Assembly: GCF_902499135.1 (NCBI RefSeq)
Contig: NZ_CABVPR010000047.1
Span: forward strand, 1 to 45,049
Direction of reading: 5' to 3'
Length of the DNA: 45,049 bases
Origin: Burkholderia dolosa
Lineage (GTDB): Bacteria; Pseudomonadota; Gammaproteobacteria; Burkholderiales; Burkholderiaceae
The notes under the pieces are model-generated. The model saw only the letters and a program-made list of their open reading frames with translations. It was not told the origin of the DNA and ran no database searches. Positions 37,311 to 45,049 of this stretch are shown here, in pieces. The translations under genes were made by a program, and so were the position numbers. The number at the start of each line of letters is the position of its first letter. Position 1 is the stretch's first letter.

Positions 37311-38228
37311 ATGGACATTCAACGCATCGCGATCGTCGGGACCGGCGTGATCGGCGCGAGCTGGGCCGCTTTCTATCTGTCGAAGGGCTTCGACGTCGTC
37401 GCGACCGACCCCGCACCGCACGCGAACGAGAAGCTGCACGACGCGCTCGCCGGCTTGCTCGGACCGGACGCGGCCGCACTCGGTGCGCGCTTGTCGTTCG
37501 ACGCCGATCTGTCGCGCGCGCTCGCCGACGTCGATCTCGTGCAGGAGAACGGTCCCGAGCGGCTCGACGTGAAGCGCGCGCTGTATCGGCAGATGGACGA
37601 CGTGCTGCCCGCGCACGTGCCGATCGCGTCGAGTTCGTCGGGGCTGAAGATGTCCGACATTCAGACCGCATGCGCGAAGCATCCGGAACGCTGCGTGATC
37701 GCGCATCCGTTCAATCCGCCGCATCTGATTCCGCTCGTCGAGCTGGTCGGCGGCGCCGCGACGGACAAGAACGTGATCGCGCGCGTGAAGGCGTTCTACG
37801 ACGCGCTCGGCAAGGAGACGATCGTCCTGAACAAGGAGATGGCCGGGCACGTCGCGAACCGGCTCGCGGCCGCGTTGTTCCGCGAGGTGTATCACCTGGT
37901 CGGCGAGGGCGTCGTGAGCGTCGCCGACGCGGACAAGGCCGTCGCGTGGGGACCCGGTCTGCGCTGGGCGCTGATGGGCCAGTGCCTGACCTATCACCTC
38001 GGCGGCGGCGCGGGCGGGATCGCGCATTTCCTCGAACATCTGCAAGGCCCGATCACCACGTGGTGGAACGATCTCGGCACGCCGTCGTTCGACGCGGAAG
38101 TCGATCGCAAGCTCGCGGACGCGTTGCGCGCGATCCAGGGCGACCGGTCGATGCAGGAACTGGCCGCCGAGCGCGACCGGCTGCTCGTCGAGCTGATCGA
38201 CGCCCGTCGCCGCAGCTTTCTGCCGTGA
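37311..38228 (+). CDS. 3-hydroxyacyl-CoA dehydrogenase / L-carnitine dehydrogenase-like
   Basis: A 305-residue NAD-dependent dehydrogenase. The Rossmann motif is IAIVGTGVIGASWAAFYL near residues 5-22. Further family blocks are SSSSGLKMSD, IAHPFNPPHLIPLVELVGG (catalytic His) and MAGHVANRLAAALFREV. Relatives oxidise 3-hydroxyacyl-CoA, carnitine or gulonate (lambda-crystallin group); the length and single domain suggest carnitine or short hydroxy acids rather than beta-oxidation. CAGGAC precedes ATG 37311. It stands alone. Confidence 0.9.
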   Translation: MDIQRIAIVGTGVIGASWAAFYLSKGFDVVATDPAPHANEKLHDALAGLLGPDAAALGARLSFDADLSRALADVDLVQENGPERLDVKRALYRQMDDVLPAHVPIASSSSGLKMSDIQTACAKHPERCVIAHPFNPPHLIPLVELVGGAATDKNVIARVKAFYDALGKETIVLNKEMAGHVANRLAAALFREVYHLVGEGVVSVADADKAVAWGPGLRWALMGQCLTYHLGGGAGGIAHFLEHLQGPITTWWNDLGTPSFDAEVDRKLADALRAIQGDRSMQELAAERDRLLVELIDARRRSFLP

Positions 38229-38273
38229 CGCGCACGGTCGGCCGCGCGATCGACGCGGCCGCGACCGCGCCGG

Positions 38274-38564
38274 CTACTGCTGCGCGGATGTTGTTTGTGT
38301 GCCCGATTCCGCATGCGCAACCCATGCGGGATGCGCGATCTGTGCGAGCTCGCGATTGCGCGCGCGCGTCGCGTCGCTCGGCGGATAGTTGCCGTCGTTG
38401 GTCGGCAGCTCGCCGTCGAGATACGCTTGCTTCAGTTCGGCGACGACTTGCGCGCGCGTGAGACCTGGTGCGGGCGGCACCGAAGCATCGGTCTGCGCGT
38501 AGGCCGACGATAGCGGCGCGGCGGCCGCCGCGACGAATGCGAACCGCATCAGCAGGGTGTTCAT
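38274..38564 (-). CDS. DUF4148 small exported protein
   Basis: A 96-residue protein. A signal peptide (about residues 1-23) ends SSAYAQ. The mature part has the DUF4148 pattern, beginning LTRAQVVAELKQAYLDG and continuing NYPPSDATRARNRELAQ. These small periplasmic proteins are numerous in Burkholderia, without assigned function. It converges with the dehydrogenase gene. Confidence 0.85.
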   Translation of the reverse strand: MNTLLMRFAFVAAAAAPLSSAYAQTDASVPPAPGLTRAQVVAELKQAYLDGELPTNDGNYPPSDATRARNRELAQIAHPAWVAHAESGTQTTSAQQ

Positions 38565-38717
38565 GACGTGCTCCGATCGACAGGGCGGGACGGCGAATGC
38601 ACGGCGACGTGCGGTGCATGCCGACGAACCCCATTGTCGCGAGCCGCCGCTGCGCAGACGCTGACGCGTTGCGGGCAGGCGTGTCAGCTGCCGCAGTGCG
38701 CGCAGCGCCGCTGCGTT

Positions 38718-39566
38718 CTACAACTGCGCGGCCGCCGCGATCAGCGTCGCTTCGAGCGCGAGCGTCGAACGCGATGCGGCGCTCGGACGATCGATCACGT
38801 ATTCGAGTTCGCCGAGCTCGGGCAGGCCGGCGTCGAGCCGCGCGAGGCCGGCGGGAATCACGTAGCCGGCGAACGCGCTGATGCCGAGCCCCGCGCTTGC
38901 CGCTGCACGCAGTACCGCGATGCTGCTGCTCACGACGGCGATCCGGTAAGGTCGTCCAACCGCCTCGAGCGATTCGAGCACGCGGCGGCGCGACACGCTC
39001 GGCTCCGGATGCAGCGCGAGCGGCAGCACGGTTTCGTGGCCGGTGAGCCGGGAATCGGGGCTCGTGCACCAGTACAGCGGCTCGCTGCGGATCACGCGGC
39101 CGCGCCGGCTGCCGGCGATGCGCTTCGCGAACACGAGATCGTGCCGGCCTTCGTCGAGTGCGTCGAACAGGTCGCCCGACAAGCCGGTCGCGATCGCGAG
39201 CTCGACTTCCGGATTGCGCTGCACGAAGCTCGCGAGCGCGGCGGTCAGATGCGCGGACGCGAAATCCTCCGACATCGCGAGCCGCACCTTGCCCGACAGC
39301 GGCGGTCCGCACACCGACGTGACGGCTTCGTCCATCAGTTCGAGGATGCGCACCGCGTAGCGCAGCAGCGCGTCGCCATGCTGCGACAGGTGCACGTTGC
39401 GCGTGTCGCGCTCGAACAGCGGCCGGTCGAGCAGCTCTTCGAGACGGCGGATGTGCTGGCTGACGGTCGACTGCGACAGGCTTACGCGCTCGGATGCGGC
39501 GGTGAAGCTGCCGGACTGCGCGACGGCGACGAAGCTGCGCAGCAGCTCGGGCGGTAACGGACGCAT
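38718..39566 (-). CDS. LysR-family regulator of the malonate operon
   Basis: A 282-residue LysR protein. wHTH in residues about 5-65 (LLRSFVAVAQSGSFTAASER, LSQSTVSQHIRRLEE). Effector domain follows. It is divergent from madL, so it is the probable activator of the mad/mdc genes by malonate (MdcR-type), but homology to MdcR itself is not shown here. ATG 39566 is used; a GTG at 39578 is an alternative. Confidence 0.88.
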   Translation of the reverse strand: MRPLPPELLRSFVAVAQSGSFTAASERVSLSQSTVSQHIRRLEELLDRPLFERDTRNVHLSQHGDALLRYAVRILELMDEAVTSVCGPPLSGKVRLAMSEDFASAHLTAALASFVQRNPEVELAIATGLSGDLFDALDEGRHDLVFAKRIAGSRRGRVIRSEPLYWCTSPDSRLTGHETVLPLALHPEPSVSRRRVLESLEAVGRPYRIAVVSSSIAVLRAAASAGLGISAFAGYVIPAGLARLDAGLPELGELEYVIDRPSAASRSTLALEATLIAAAAQL

Positions 39567-39895
39567 TGCTAAATCCACTGAATCGGTTTCGACAACTTCA
39601 TAAATGACCGGATTTTGCGGCGCTAGTATCGGATCACGCCCCGGTGCGGCCCGCGCAAATGTGGCACACCGGACGCGCAGCCCGTGTCGTGCCGCCGCCT
39701 GCGTCGCTCAGTCTACGGCATCCGGCGTCCGGCCCGAAACCGCATCATCCCATCGACCGCCCGAGAACGCGCTCGCACGACGAGCGCGCCGGGCCGCGGC
39801 GCACCGCCGCAGGAGACGAGTCCGCGCACGGGATCGGCGTGCAGGGCGCTCCCGCACGCGGCACGCGCCCGTCACGAAGAGACTGGAGACGACTC
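39567..39895. promoter_or_regulatory. Divergent regulator/madL promoter region
   Basis: 329 bases between divergent starts. The AT-rich part near 39570-39630 (GCTAAATCCACTG, ACTTCATAAATGACC, CTAGTAT) is the most likely promoter and LysR-site area. TAGTAT at 39624-39629 could be a -10 for madL. No binding site can be assigned with confidence. The remaining 250 bases hold an untranslated leader or nothing I recognise. Confidence 0.4.
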
Positions 39896-40291
39896 ATGAT
39901 CATCTACGGAACCGCGCTGCTGGCGTTCTGCCATCTGGCCGGACTGTTCCTCGGCGACCTGCTGGGCGCCGCGATCGGCGTGAAAACCAATGTCGGCGGC
40001 GTCGGCATCGCGATGCTGCTGCTGATCTGCCTGCGCCTGTGGCTGCATCGGCGCGGCTGGCTGCCGAAGGAGACCGAGGCGGGCGTCGGTTTCTGGGGCG
40101 CGATGTACATCCCGGTCGTCGTCGCGATGGCGGCGAACCAGAACGTCGTCGCCGCGCTGAAGGGCGGCCCGGTCGCGCTGCTGGCCGCGGTCGGCGCGGT
40201 GGCGATCTGCGCATGCTGCATCGCGGTGCTCGTGCGCATGGGCCACGACGACACGGCGTTCGCGGGCGTGCCGCAATTCGACGAACAGTGA
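39896..40291 (+). CDS. madL: Malonate transporter MadL subunit
   Basis: A 131-residue membrane protein with about four hydrophobic segments, starting MIIYGTALLAFCHLAGL. Together with MadM it forms the Na+- or H+-coupled malonate carrier of Malonomonas and Pseudomonas. GGAG precedes ATG 39896 by 8 bases. madM begins 11 bases after its stop. Confidence 0.92.
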   Translation: MIIYGTALLAFCHLAGLFLGDLLGAAIGVKTNVGGVGIAMLLLICLRLWLHRRGWLPKETEAGVGFWGAMYIPVVVAMAANQNVVAALKGGPVALLAAVGAVAICACCIAVLVRMGHDDTAFAGVPQFDEQ

Positions 40292-40302
40292 AGGAGGCCG
40301 CC

Positions 40303-41070
40303 ATGCTGCAGATGCTCGAAAAAGTCGTTGCCCACAACGGGCTCGTCGCGTCGTTCGCGCTCGTCGGCCTGATCATGTGGCTGTCGTCGATCGCGTCGCG
40401 CAAGCTGACGTTCGGCCGCGTGCACGGCTCCGCGATCGCGATCGTGATCGGCCTCGCGCTCGCGTACGTCGGCGGCGCGTTCACCGGCGGCCAGAAAGGG
40501 CTCGCCGACGTGCCGCTGTTCGCCGGCATCGGCCTGATGGGCGGCGCGATGCTGCGCGATTTCGCAATCGTCGCGACCGCGTTCGAAGTGCAGCCGACCG
40601 AGGCGCGCAAGGCCGGGCTCGTCGGCGTCGTGTCGCTGCTGCTCGGCACCGTGCTGCCGTTCATCGTCGGCGCATGCGTCGCGCGCGCGTTCGGCTATAC
40701 CGATGCGGTCAGCATGACGACGATCGGCGCGGGCGCGGTCACGTACATCGTCGGGCCGGTCACGGGCGCCGCGATCGGCGCGAGTTCGGACGTGATCGCG
40801 CTCAGCATCGCGACGGGCCTCGTGAAGGCGATCATCGTGATGGTCGGCACGCCCGTTGCGGCCGGCTTCATGGGGCTGAAGACGCCGCGCTCCGCGATGA
40901 TCTTCGGCGGCCTCGCGGGCACCGTGAGCGGCGTGAGCGCGGGGCTCGCGGCGACCGACCGGCGGCTCGTGCCGTACGGCGCGCTGGTCGCGACGTTCCA
41001 CACGGGCATCGGCTGCCTGCTCGGGCCGTCGGTGCTGTTCTTCACGACGCGCGCACTGGTCGGCGCGTAG
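40303..41070 (+). CDS. madM: Malonate transporter MadM subunit
   Basis: A 255-residue membrane protein with about seven hydrophobic segments. MadM features are LFAGIGLMGGAMLRDFAIV, GAGAVTYIVGPVTGAAIGAS and FGGLAGTVSGVSAGLAATD. AAGGAGG lies 6 bases before ATG 40303. It is the partner of MadL. Confidence 0.95.
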   Translation: MLQMLEKVVAHNGLVASFALVGLIMWLSSIASRKLTFGRVHGSAIAIVIGLALAYVGGAFTGGQKGLADVPLFAGIGLMGGAMLRDFAIVATAFEVQPTEARKAGLVGVVSLLLGTVLPFIVGACVARAFGYTDAVSMTTIGAGAVTYIVGPVTGAAIGASSDVIALSIATGLVKAIIVMVGTPVAAGFMGLKTPRSAMIFGGLAGTVSGVSAGLAATDRRLVPYGALVATFHTGIGCLLGPSVLFFTTRALVGA

Positions 41071-41198
41071 CCGCGGCCGCATGCCGGACGGGGCCGCATC
41101 CATCGCGGCGGCCTCTGAGTCGCATTCGTCAACATCATCAATCGGCGGCGACGCGAGGCTTAGAATGCCGCTGAATCATCGAAGCAGGAGAACTGTTC

Positions 41199-42845
41199 AT
41201 GACGGGATGGAATCACGCGCGGCACGCACGCGATGCACGCGTCGCGGCAGGTGCGGCATTCGCGCGCGGCAAGCGCGTCGATGCGCGCGACACCGTCGCG
41301 CTGCTCGAAGCGGTGCTGCGGCCCGGCGACCGCGTGTGCCTCGAAGGCGACAACCAGAAGCAGGCCGATCTGCTCGCGACCGCGCTGGCCGACGTCGACA
41401 GCGCGAAGGTGCACGACCTGCACATGGTGCAGTCGGGCGTCGTGCTGCCCGAGCATCTCGACGTGTTCGAGCGCGGGATCGCGAAGCGGCTCGACTTCGC
41501 GTATTCGGGCCCGCAGTCGCAGCGGATCGCGAAGCTGCTGTTCGGCGGCAAGATCGCGCTGGGCGCGGTGCACACCTATCTCGAACTGTTCGCGCGCTAC
41601 TTCATCGACCTCACGCCGCACGTCGCGCTGATCGCCGCGGTCAGCGCGGACGCCGACGGCAATCTGTATACGGGCCCGAACACGGAGGACACGCCGACCG
41701 TCGTCGAGGCCACCGCGTTCAAGGACGGGATCGTGATCGCGCAGGTCGACCGGATCGTCGACAAGGTGCCGCGCGTCGACATTCCGGGCGATCGCGTCCA
41801 TTTCGTCGTCGAGGCCGGCCGCCCGTTCTACGTCGAGCCGCTGTTCACGCGCGACCCGGCGGCGATCACCGAGACGCAGATCCTCACCGCGATGCTCGCG
41901 ATCAAGGGCATCTACGAGCCGTACGGCGTACGGCGGCTGAACCACGGAATCGGCTTCAACACGGCCGCGATCGAGCTGCTGCTGCCGACTTACGGCGAGA
42001 AGCTCGGCCTGAAGGGCAAGGTGTGCACGCACTGGGCGCTGAACCCGCATCCGACGCTGATTCCCGCGATCGAGTCGGGCTGGGTCGAGCAGATCCACTG
42101 TTTCGGCTCCGAGGTCGGGATGGACGAATACATCCGCGCGCGTTCGGACATATGGTTCACCGGCCCCGACGGCTCGCTGCGCTCGAACCGCGCGTTCTGT
42201 CAGACGGCCGGCCTCTACGCATGCGACATGTTCATCGGCTCGACGCTGCAGATCGACCTGTCGGGCCATTCGTCGACGATCACCGCCGAGCGGATCGCGG
42301 GCTTCGGCGGCGCGCCGAATATGGGCAGCGACGCGCGCGGCCGGCGCCATCCGAGCGAGCCGTGGCTGAAGGCCGGCGCGCAGGCCGACCCCGACACGCC
42401 GGCGGCGCTGCGGCGCGGCCGCAAGCTCGTCGTGCAGATCGGCGAGACGTTCGGCGACAAGAACGTGCCGATGTTCGTCGAGAAGCTCGATGCGCTGAAG
42501 CTCGCCGACAAGCTGCAGCTCGATCTCGCGCCGATCATGGTGTACGGCGACGACGTCACGCACATCGTCACCGAGGAGGGGATCGCGAACCTGCTGATGT
42601 GCCGCGACGCCGACGAGCGCGAGCATGCGATACGCGGCGTCGCCGGCTATACCGACGTCGGGCGCGGCCGCGACCGCAGGATGGTCGAGCGGCTGCGCGA
42701 GCGCGGCGTGATCCGCCGTCCGGAGGATCTCGGCATCGATCCGCTCGACGCCGATCGCCGCTGGCTCGCCGCGCGCTCGATCAAGGACCTCGTGCACTGG
42801 TCGGGCGGTCTGTATGCGCCGCCCGCCCGGTTCCGCAACTGGTGA
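41199..42845 (+). CDS. mdcA: Malonate decarboxylase alpha subunit (acetyl-ACP:malonate transferase)
   Basis: A 548-residue CoA-transferase-fold subunit that exchanges malonate for acetyl on the acyl-carrier subunit. Characteristic blocks are CLEGDNQKQADLLATAL, DLHMVQSGVVLPEHLD, GKVCTHWALNPHPTL and GFGGAPNMGSDARGRRHPS. CAGGAG precedes ATG 41199. It begins the mdcACDEG enzyme genes and is 128 bases past madM. Confidence 0.97.
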   Translation: MTGWNHARHARDARVAAGAAFARGKRVDARDTVALLEAVLRPGDRVCLEGDNQKQADLLATALADVDSAKVHDLHMVQSGVVLPEHLDVFERGIAKRLDFAYSGPQSQRIAKLLFGGKIALGAVHTYLELFARYFIDLTPHVALIAAVSADADGNLYTGPNTEDTPTVVEATAFKDGIVIAQVDRIVDKVPRVDIPGDRVHFVVEAGRPFYVEPLFTRDPAAITETQILTAMLAIKGIYEPYGVRRLNHGIGFNTAAIELLLPTYGEKLGLKGKVCTHWALNPHPTLIPAIESGWVEQIHCFGSEVGMDEYIRARSDIWFTGPDGSLRSNRAFCQTAGLYACDMFIGSTLQIDLSGHSSTITAERIAGFGGAPNMGSDARGRRHPSEPWLKAGAQADPDTPAALRRGRKLVVQIGETFGDKNVPMFVEKLDALKLADKLQLDLAPIMVYGDDVTHIVTEEGIANLLMCRDADEREHAIRGVAGYTDVGRGRDRRMVERLRERGVIRRPEDLGIDPLDADRRWLAARSIKDLVHWSGGLYAPPARFRNW

Positions 42846-42855
42846 GGATGAACGG

Positions 42856-43173
42856 ATGGAACAGCTGAACTATCGCTTCACCGCGCGCGAGCGCGCGAAA
42901 GGCGAGCGTGCGACGGCGCTCGTCGGCGTCGTCGCGTCCGGCAATCTCGAGGTGCTCGTCGAGCGCGTGCTGCCGGGCAACGAATGCGAGATCGACATCC
43001 GCACCGCCGCGGTCGGCTTCGGCGCGGTGTGGCAGGCCGTCGTGTCGGACTTCGTCGAACGGCGTGCGCCGGGCGGCCTGAAACTGTCGATCAACGACGG
43101 CGGCGCGCGGCCCGACATGGTGTCGCTGCGGCTCGCGCAGGCCGTGCGCGCGATCGAAGGAGGTGCGCGATGA
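42856..43173 (+). CDS. mdcC: Malonate decarboxylase acyl carrier protein (delta subunit)
   Basis: A 105-residue ACP that carries the 2'-(5''-triphosphoribosyl)-3'-dephospho-CoA arm. The attachment serine is probably Ser 28 in VASGNLEVLVE. NDGGARPDMVSLRLAQAV is the conserved C-terminal block. ATG 42856 is used; a closer ATG at 42848 is in another frame and stops after six codons. The stop overlaps the mdcD start by 4 bases. Confidence 0.93.
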   Translation: MEQLNYRFTARERAKGERATALVGVVASGNLEVLVERVLPGNECEIDIRTAAVGFGAVWQAVVSDFVERRAPGGLKLSINDGGARPDMVSLRLAQAVRAIEGGAR

Positions 43174-44102
43174 CCGAAGCGCTCCACGACACGCGTGCGT
43201 TCGTCGCGAACGGCGCGAGCTGGTACGAGGCGTCGGCGCGGCAGCGCATCGACGCGCTGCTCGACGCCGGCAGCTTCGACGAATTCCTCGGGCCGGCCGA
43301 GCGCGTGACGAGCCCGCATCTGCCGCTGTTCGACCTGCCGCAGCAGTTCGACGACGGGATGGTGGTCGGGCACGGCCGCCTCGACGGCAAGCCGGTGTTC
43401 GTCGCCGCGCAGGAAGGCCGCTTCATGGGCGGCGCGTTCGGCGAAGTGCACGGCGCGAAGCTGACCGGGTTGCTGCGCGCGGCGCACGCGCTCGGCAAGC
43501 CGGTGCTGATCCTGTTCGATACCGGCGGCGTGCGGCTGCAGGAAGCAAATGCGGGCGAGCTTGCGATCGCCGAGATCATGCGCGCGCTCGTCGACGCACG
43601 GGCGGCCGGCGTTCCGGTGATCGGGCTGATCGGCGGGCGTGCCGGCTGCTACGGCGGCGGCGGGCTGCTCGCGGCGTGCTGCTCGGCGCTCGCCGTGTCG
43701 GAGCAGGGCCGCATCAGCGTGTCCGGCCCCGAAGTGATCGAGACCAATCGCGGCGTCGAGGAATTCGACGCGAAGGACCGCGCGCTGATCTGGCGCACGA
43801 TGGGCGGCAAGCATCGGCGGCTGCTCGGCGGCGCGGACTGCTACGTCGCCGATACGCCGGCCGCGTTCCGCGCGGCCGCGCTCGAGCTGATCGGCCGCGC
43901 GCCGCGCTTCGATGCGGCGATGCTGCGTGCGGAGCACGCGCGCCTCGAAGCGCGCATCGCGCGGTTCGGCGCGTGCGCGGACGCGCTCGACATATGGCGC
44001 GCGCTCGGTGCGAGCGCGCCGGAAACGATTCCCGCGATGTCCGACGACGCATTCGCGACGCTCGCCGATCAACTGCAGGAGATGCCGCATGACGCTCGAT
44101 GA
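43170..44102 (+). CDS. mdcD: Malonate decarboxylase beta subunit
   Basis: A 310-residue carboxyltransferase-fold subunit. With MdcE it decarboxylates malonyl-S-ACP, regenerating acetyl-ACP. Motifs are AQEGRFMGGAFGEVHGAKL, LFDTGGVRLQEANAGE and SGPEVIETNRGVEEFD. A strong AAGGAGG precedes ATG 43170. It overlaps mdcE by 14 bases. Confidence 0.96.
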   Translation: MTEALHDTRAFVANGASWYEASARQRIDALLDAGSFDEFLGPAERVTSPHLPLFDLPQQFDDGMVVGHGRLDGKPVFVAAQEGRFMGGAFGEVHGAKLTGLLRAAHALGKPVLILFDTGGVRLQEANAGELAIAEIMRALVDARAAGVPVIGLIGGRAGCYGGGGLLAACCSALAVSEQGRISVSGPEVIETNRGVEEFDAKDRALIWRTMGGKHRRLLGGADCYVADTPAAFRAAALELIGRAPRFDAAMLRAEHARLEARIARFGACADALDIWRALGASAPETIPAMSDDAFATLADQLQEMPHDAR

Positions 44103-44796
44103 AGTCCTGAATTCGCTGTTTCCGCACGGCCATTCGATCGTGCGCGCGGGCGGCCTGCTGTCCGGCCACGCGGAGCTGGCCGGCACGCGCGTCGACGTGA
44201 TCGGCGTCGCCGATCGTCTGCCGTTCGGCATCGACGAAGCGGTGAAGCTCGCATCGCACGTGCTCGCGACGATCGAGCGCGGCGGCGATACGCCGCTCGT
44301 CGTGCTCGTCGACAGCGACAGCCAGCGGATGAGCAAGCGCGACGAACTGCTCGGCCTGAACGAAGGGCTGTCGCATCTCGCGAAATGCCTGATGTATGCG
44401 GACCTCGCCGGGCATCGGACGATCGGCGTGCTGTATGGGCATACCGCGGCGGGTGCGTTCATCGCGACTGCGCTCGCGACGCGCACGCTGCTCGCGGTGC
44501 CGGGCGCGGAGCCCGAAGTGATGGACCTGCCGTCGATGTCGCGCGTGACGAAGCTGCCGATCGACGTGCTGAAGGAGATGTCGCGTTCGACGGCGGTGTT
44601 CGCGCCGGGGCTCGACAATCTCGTGAAAATGGGCGCGGTCGACGCGGTGCTCGATCCGGATCGCCCGCTCGACGCGCAGGTCGCCGAATGGCTCGGCAAG
44701 CCGGCCGATCGCGTCGATCGCCGCGCGGCGCGCGGGCGGCCCGTCGCGGCCGACGTCGCGCGGCGCGTGGAGGAACTCGCGCGTGCCGCACGCTGA
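44089..44796 (+). CDS. mdcE: Malonate decarboxylase gamma subunit
   Basis: A 235-residue partner of MdcD. Recognisable features are VIGVADRLPFGIDEAVKLA, VVLVDSDSQRMSKRDELLG and YGHTAAGAFIATALAT. Its start lies inside mdcD and its end overlaps mdcG by 14 bases, so the genes are translationally coupled. Confidence 0.96.
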   Translation: MTLDEVLNSLFPHGHSIVRAGGLLSGHAELAGTRVDVIGVADRLPFGIDEAVKLASHVLATIERGGDTPLVVLVDSDSQRMSKRDELLGLNEGLSHLAKCLMYADLAGHRTIGVLYGHTAAGAFIATALATRTLLAVPGAEPEVMDLPSMSRVTKLPIDVLKEMSRSTAVFAPGLDNLVKMGAVDAVLDPDRPLDAQVAEWLGKPADRVDRRAARGRPVAADVARRVEELARAAR

Positions 44797-45049
44797 CACG
44801 CCGCTGCGCCGCCATACGCTCGTCACGCTGACGGCGGCGGGGTGGCGCGCGGCATTCGCGCGCGATCCGGCGCTTGCCGCCGATTCGTCCGCCCGTACAT
44901 GGGCCGAACGCGGCTGGCCGCTCGTCGTGCGTCGCGCATCGCCGGACGAGGCCGATGCCGGCCGCGTGCCGCTCGGCATGCCGATGCCGCCCGCGGCCGG
45001 CAAGCGGCGCGTCGCGCTGAGCGTCGCGGCCGACGCGCTCGCGGCCGTG
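44783..45049 (+). CDS. mdcG: Phosphoribosyl-dephospho-CoA transferase MdcG, 3'-truncated by window edge
   Basis: The first 89 codons are open to the window end. It transfers the triphosphoribosyl-dephospho-CoA arm to apo-MdcC. N-terminal RRHTLVTLTAAGW, GWPLVVRR, VPLGMPMPP and GKRRVALSV are the family pattern. The likely start is GTG 44783, inside mdcE; other mdc genes (mdcB, mdcH) would be expected beyond the edge. Confidence 0.85.
   Translation, partial: MPHADTPLRRHTLVTLTAAGWRAAFARDPALAADSSARTWAERGWPLVVRRASPDEADAGRVPLGMPMPPAAGKRRVALSVAADALAAV

Overview
The window is a high-GC chromosomal segment that looks like Burkholderia (probably B. cepacia complex). The assignment rests on gene families and codon style (thiC behind a TPP riboswitch, MXKDX-repeat protein, DUF4148, DUF2242, madLM-mdc malonate operon), not on a search. 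Almost all of it is dense core or soft-core chromosome; one islet around 22.1-24.3 kb is visibly AT-richer.

Layout. 0-6.2 kb: 3' part of recD coupled to arfB, an EAL c-di-GMP phosphodiesterase, an EamA transporter and two small lipoproteins. 6.3-8.5 kb: thiC with its TPP riboswitch. 8.8-10.6 kb: a Met-rich MXKDX peptide, a cytochrome b561-type membrane protein and a Tat-exported sulfite-oxidase-fold molybdoenzyme, which together resemble a periplasmic methionine-sulfoxide repair module. 10.9-12.7 kb: a secreted lectin-metalloprotease split by an in-frame amber codon. 13-15.5 kb: convergent EamA and MFS transporters. 15.6-21.5 kb: LacI regulator, four-gene ABC importer and GpdQ-like phosphodiesterase on the minus strand, with twin LacI-type operators.

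21.8-22.1 kb: a tRNA-Leu(UAA) gene interrupted by a 246-nt group I intron whose splice sites and P1 helix can be read directly. Downstream is a graveyard of three decayed transposases, then an apparently intact chimeric lectin (three-repeat beta-trefoil, Pro-Thr linker, LecB/BC2L-like C-terminal domain). This islet is the most novel part of the window.

25-31.5 kb: NCS1 permease, LysR regulator, MHS-type MFS transporter, M20 amidohydrolase and an acetylpolyamine amidohydrolase-like deacetylase, probably for uptake and deamidation of nitrogen compounds. 31.6-36.8 kb: MFS exporter, a candidate small RNA, a DUF2242 lipoprotein, an NhaR-like regulator divergent from TerC, and a zinc-ribbon protein. 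36.9-38.6 kb: a frameshifted Hsp20 pseudogene, a 3-hydroxyacyl-CoA dehydrogenase and a DUF4148 protein. 38.7-45 kb: LysR regulator divergent from madL-madM-mdcA-mdcC-mdcD-mdcE-mdcG (last gene cut by the window edge), for malonate uptake and decarboxylation to acetate.
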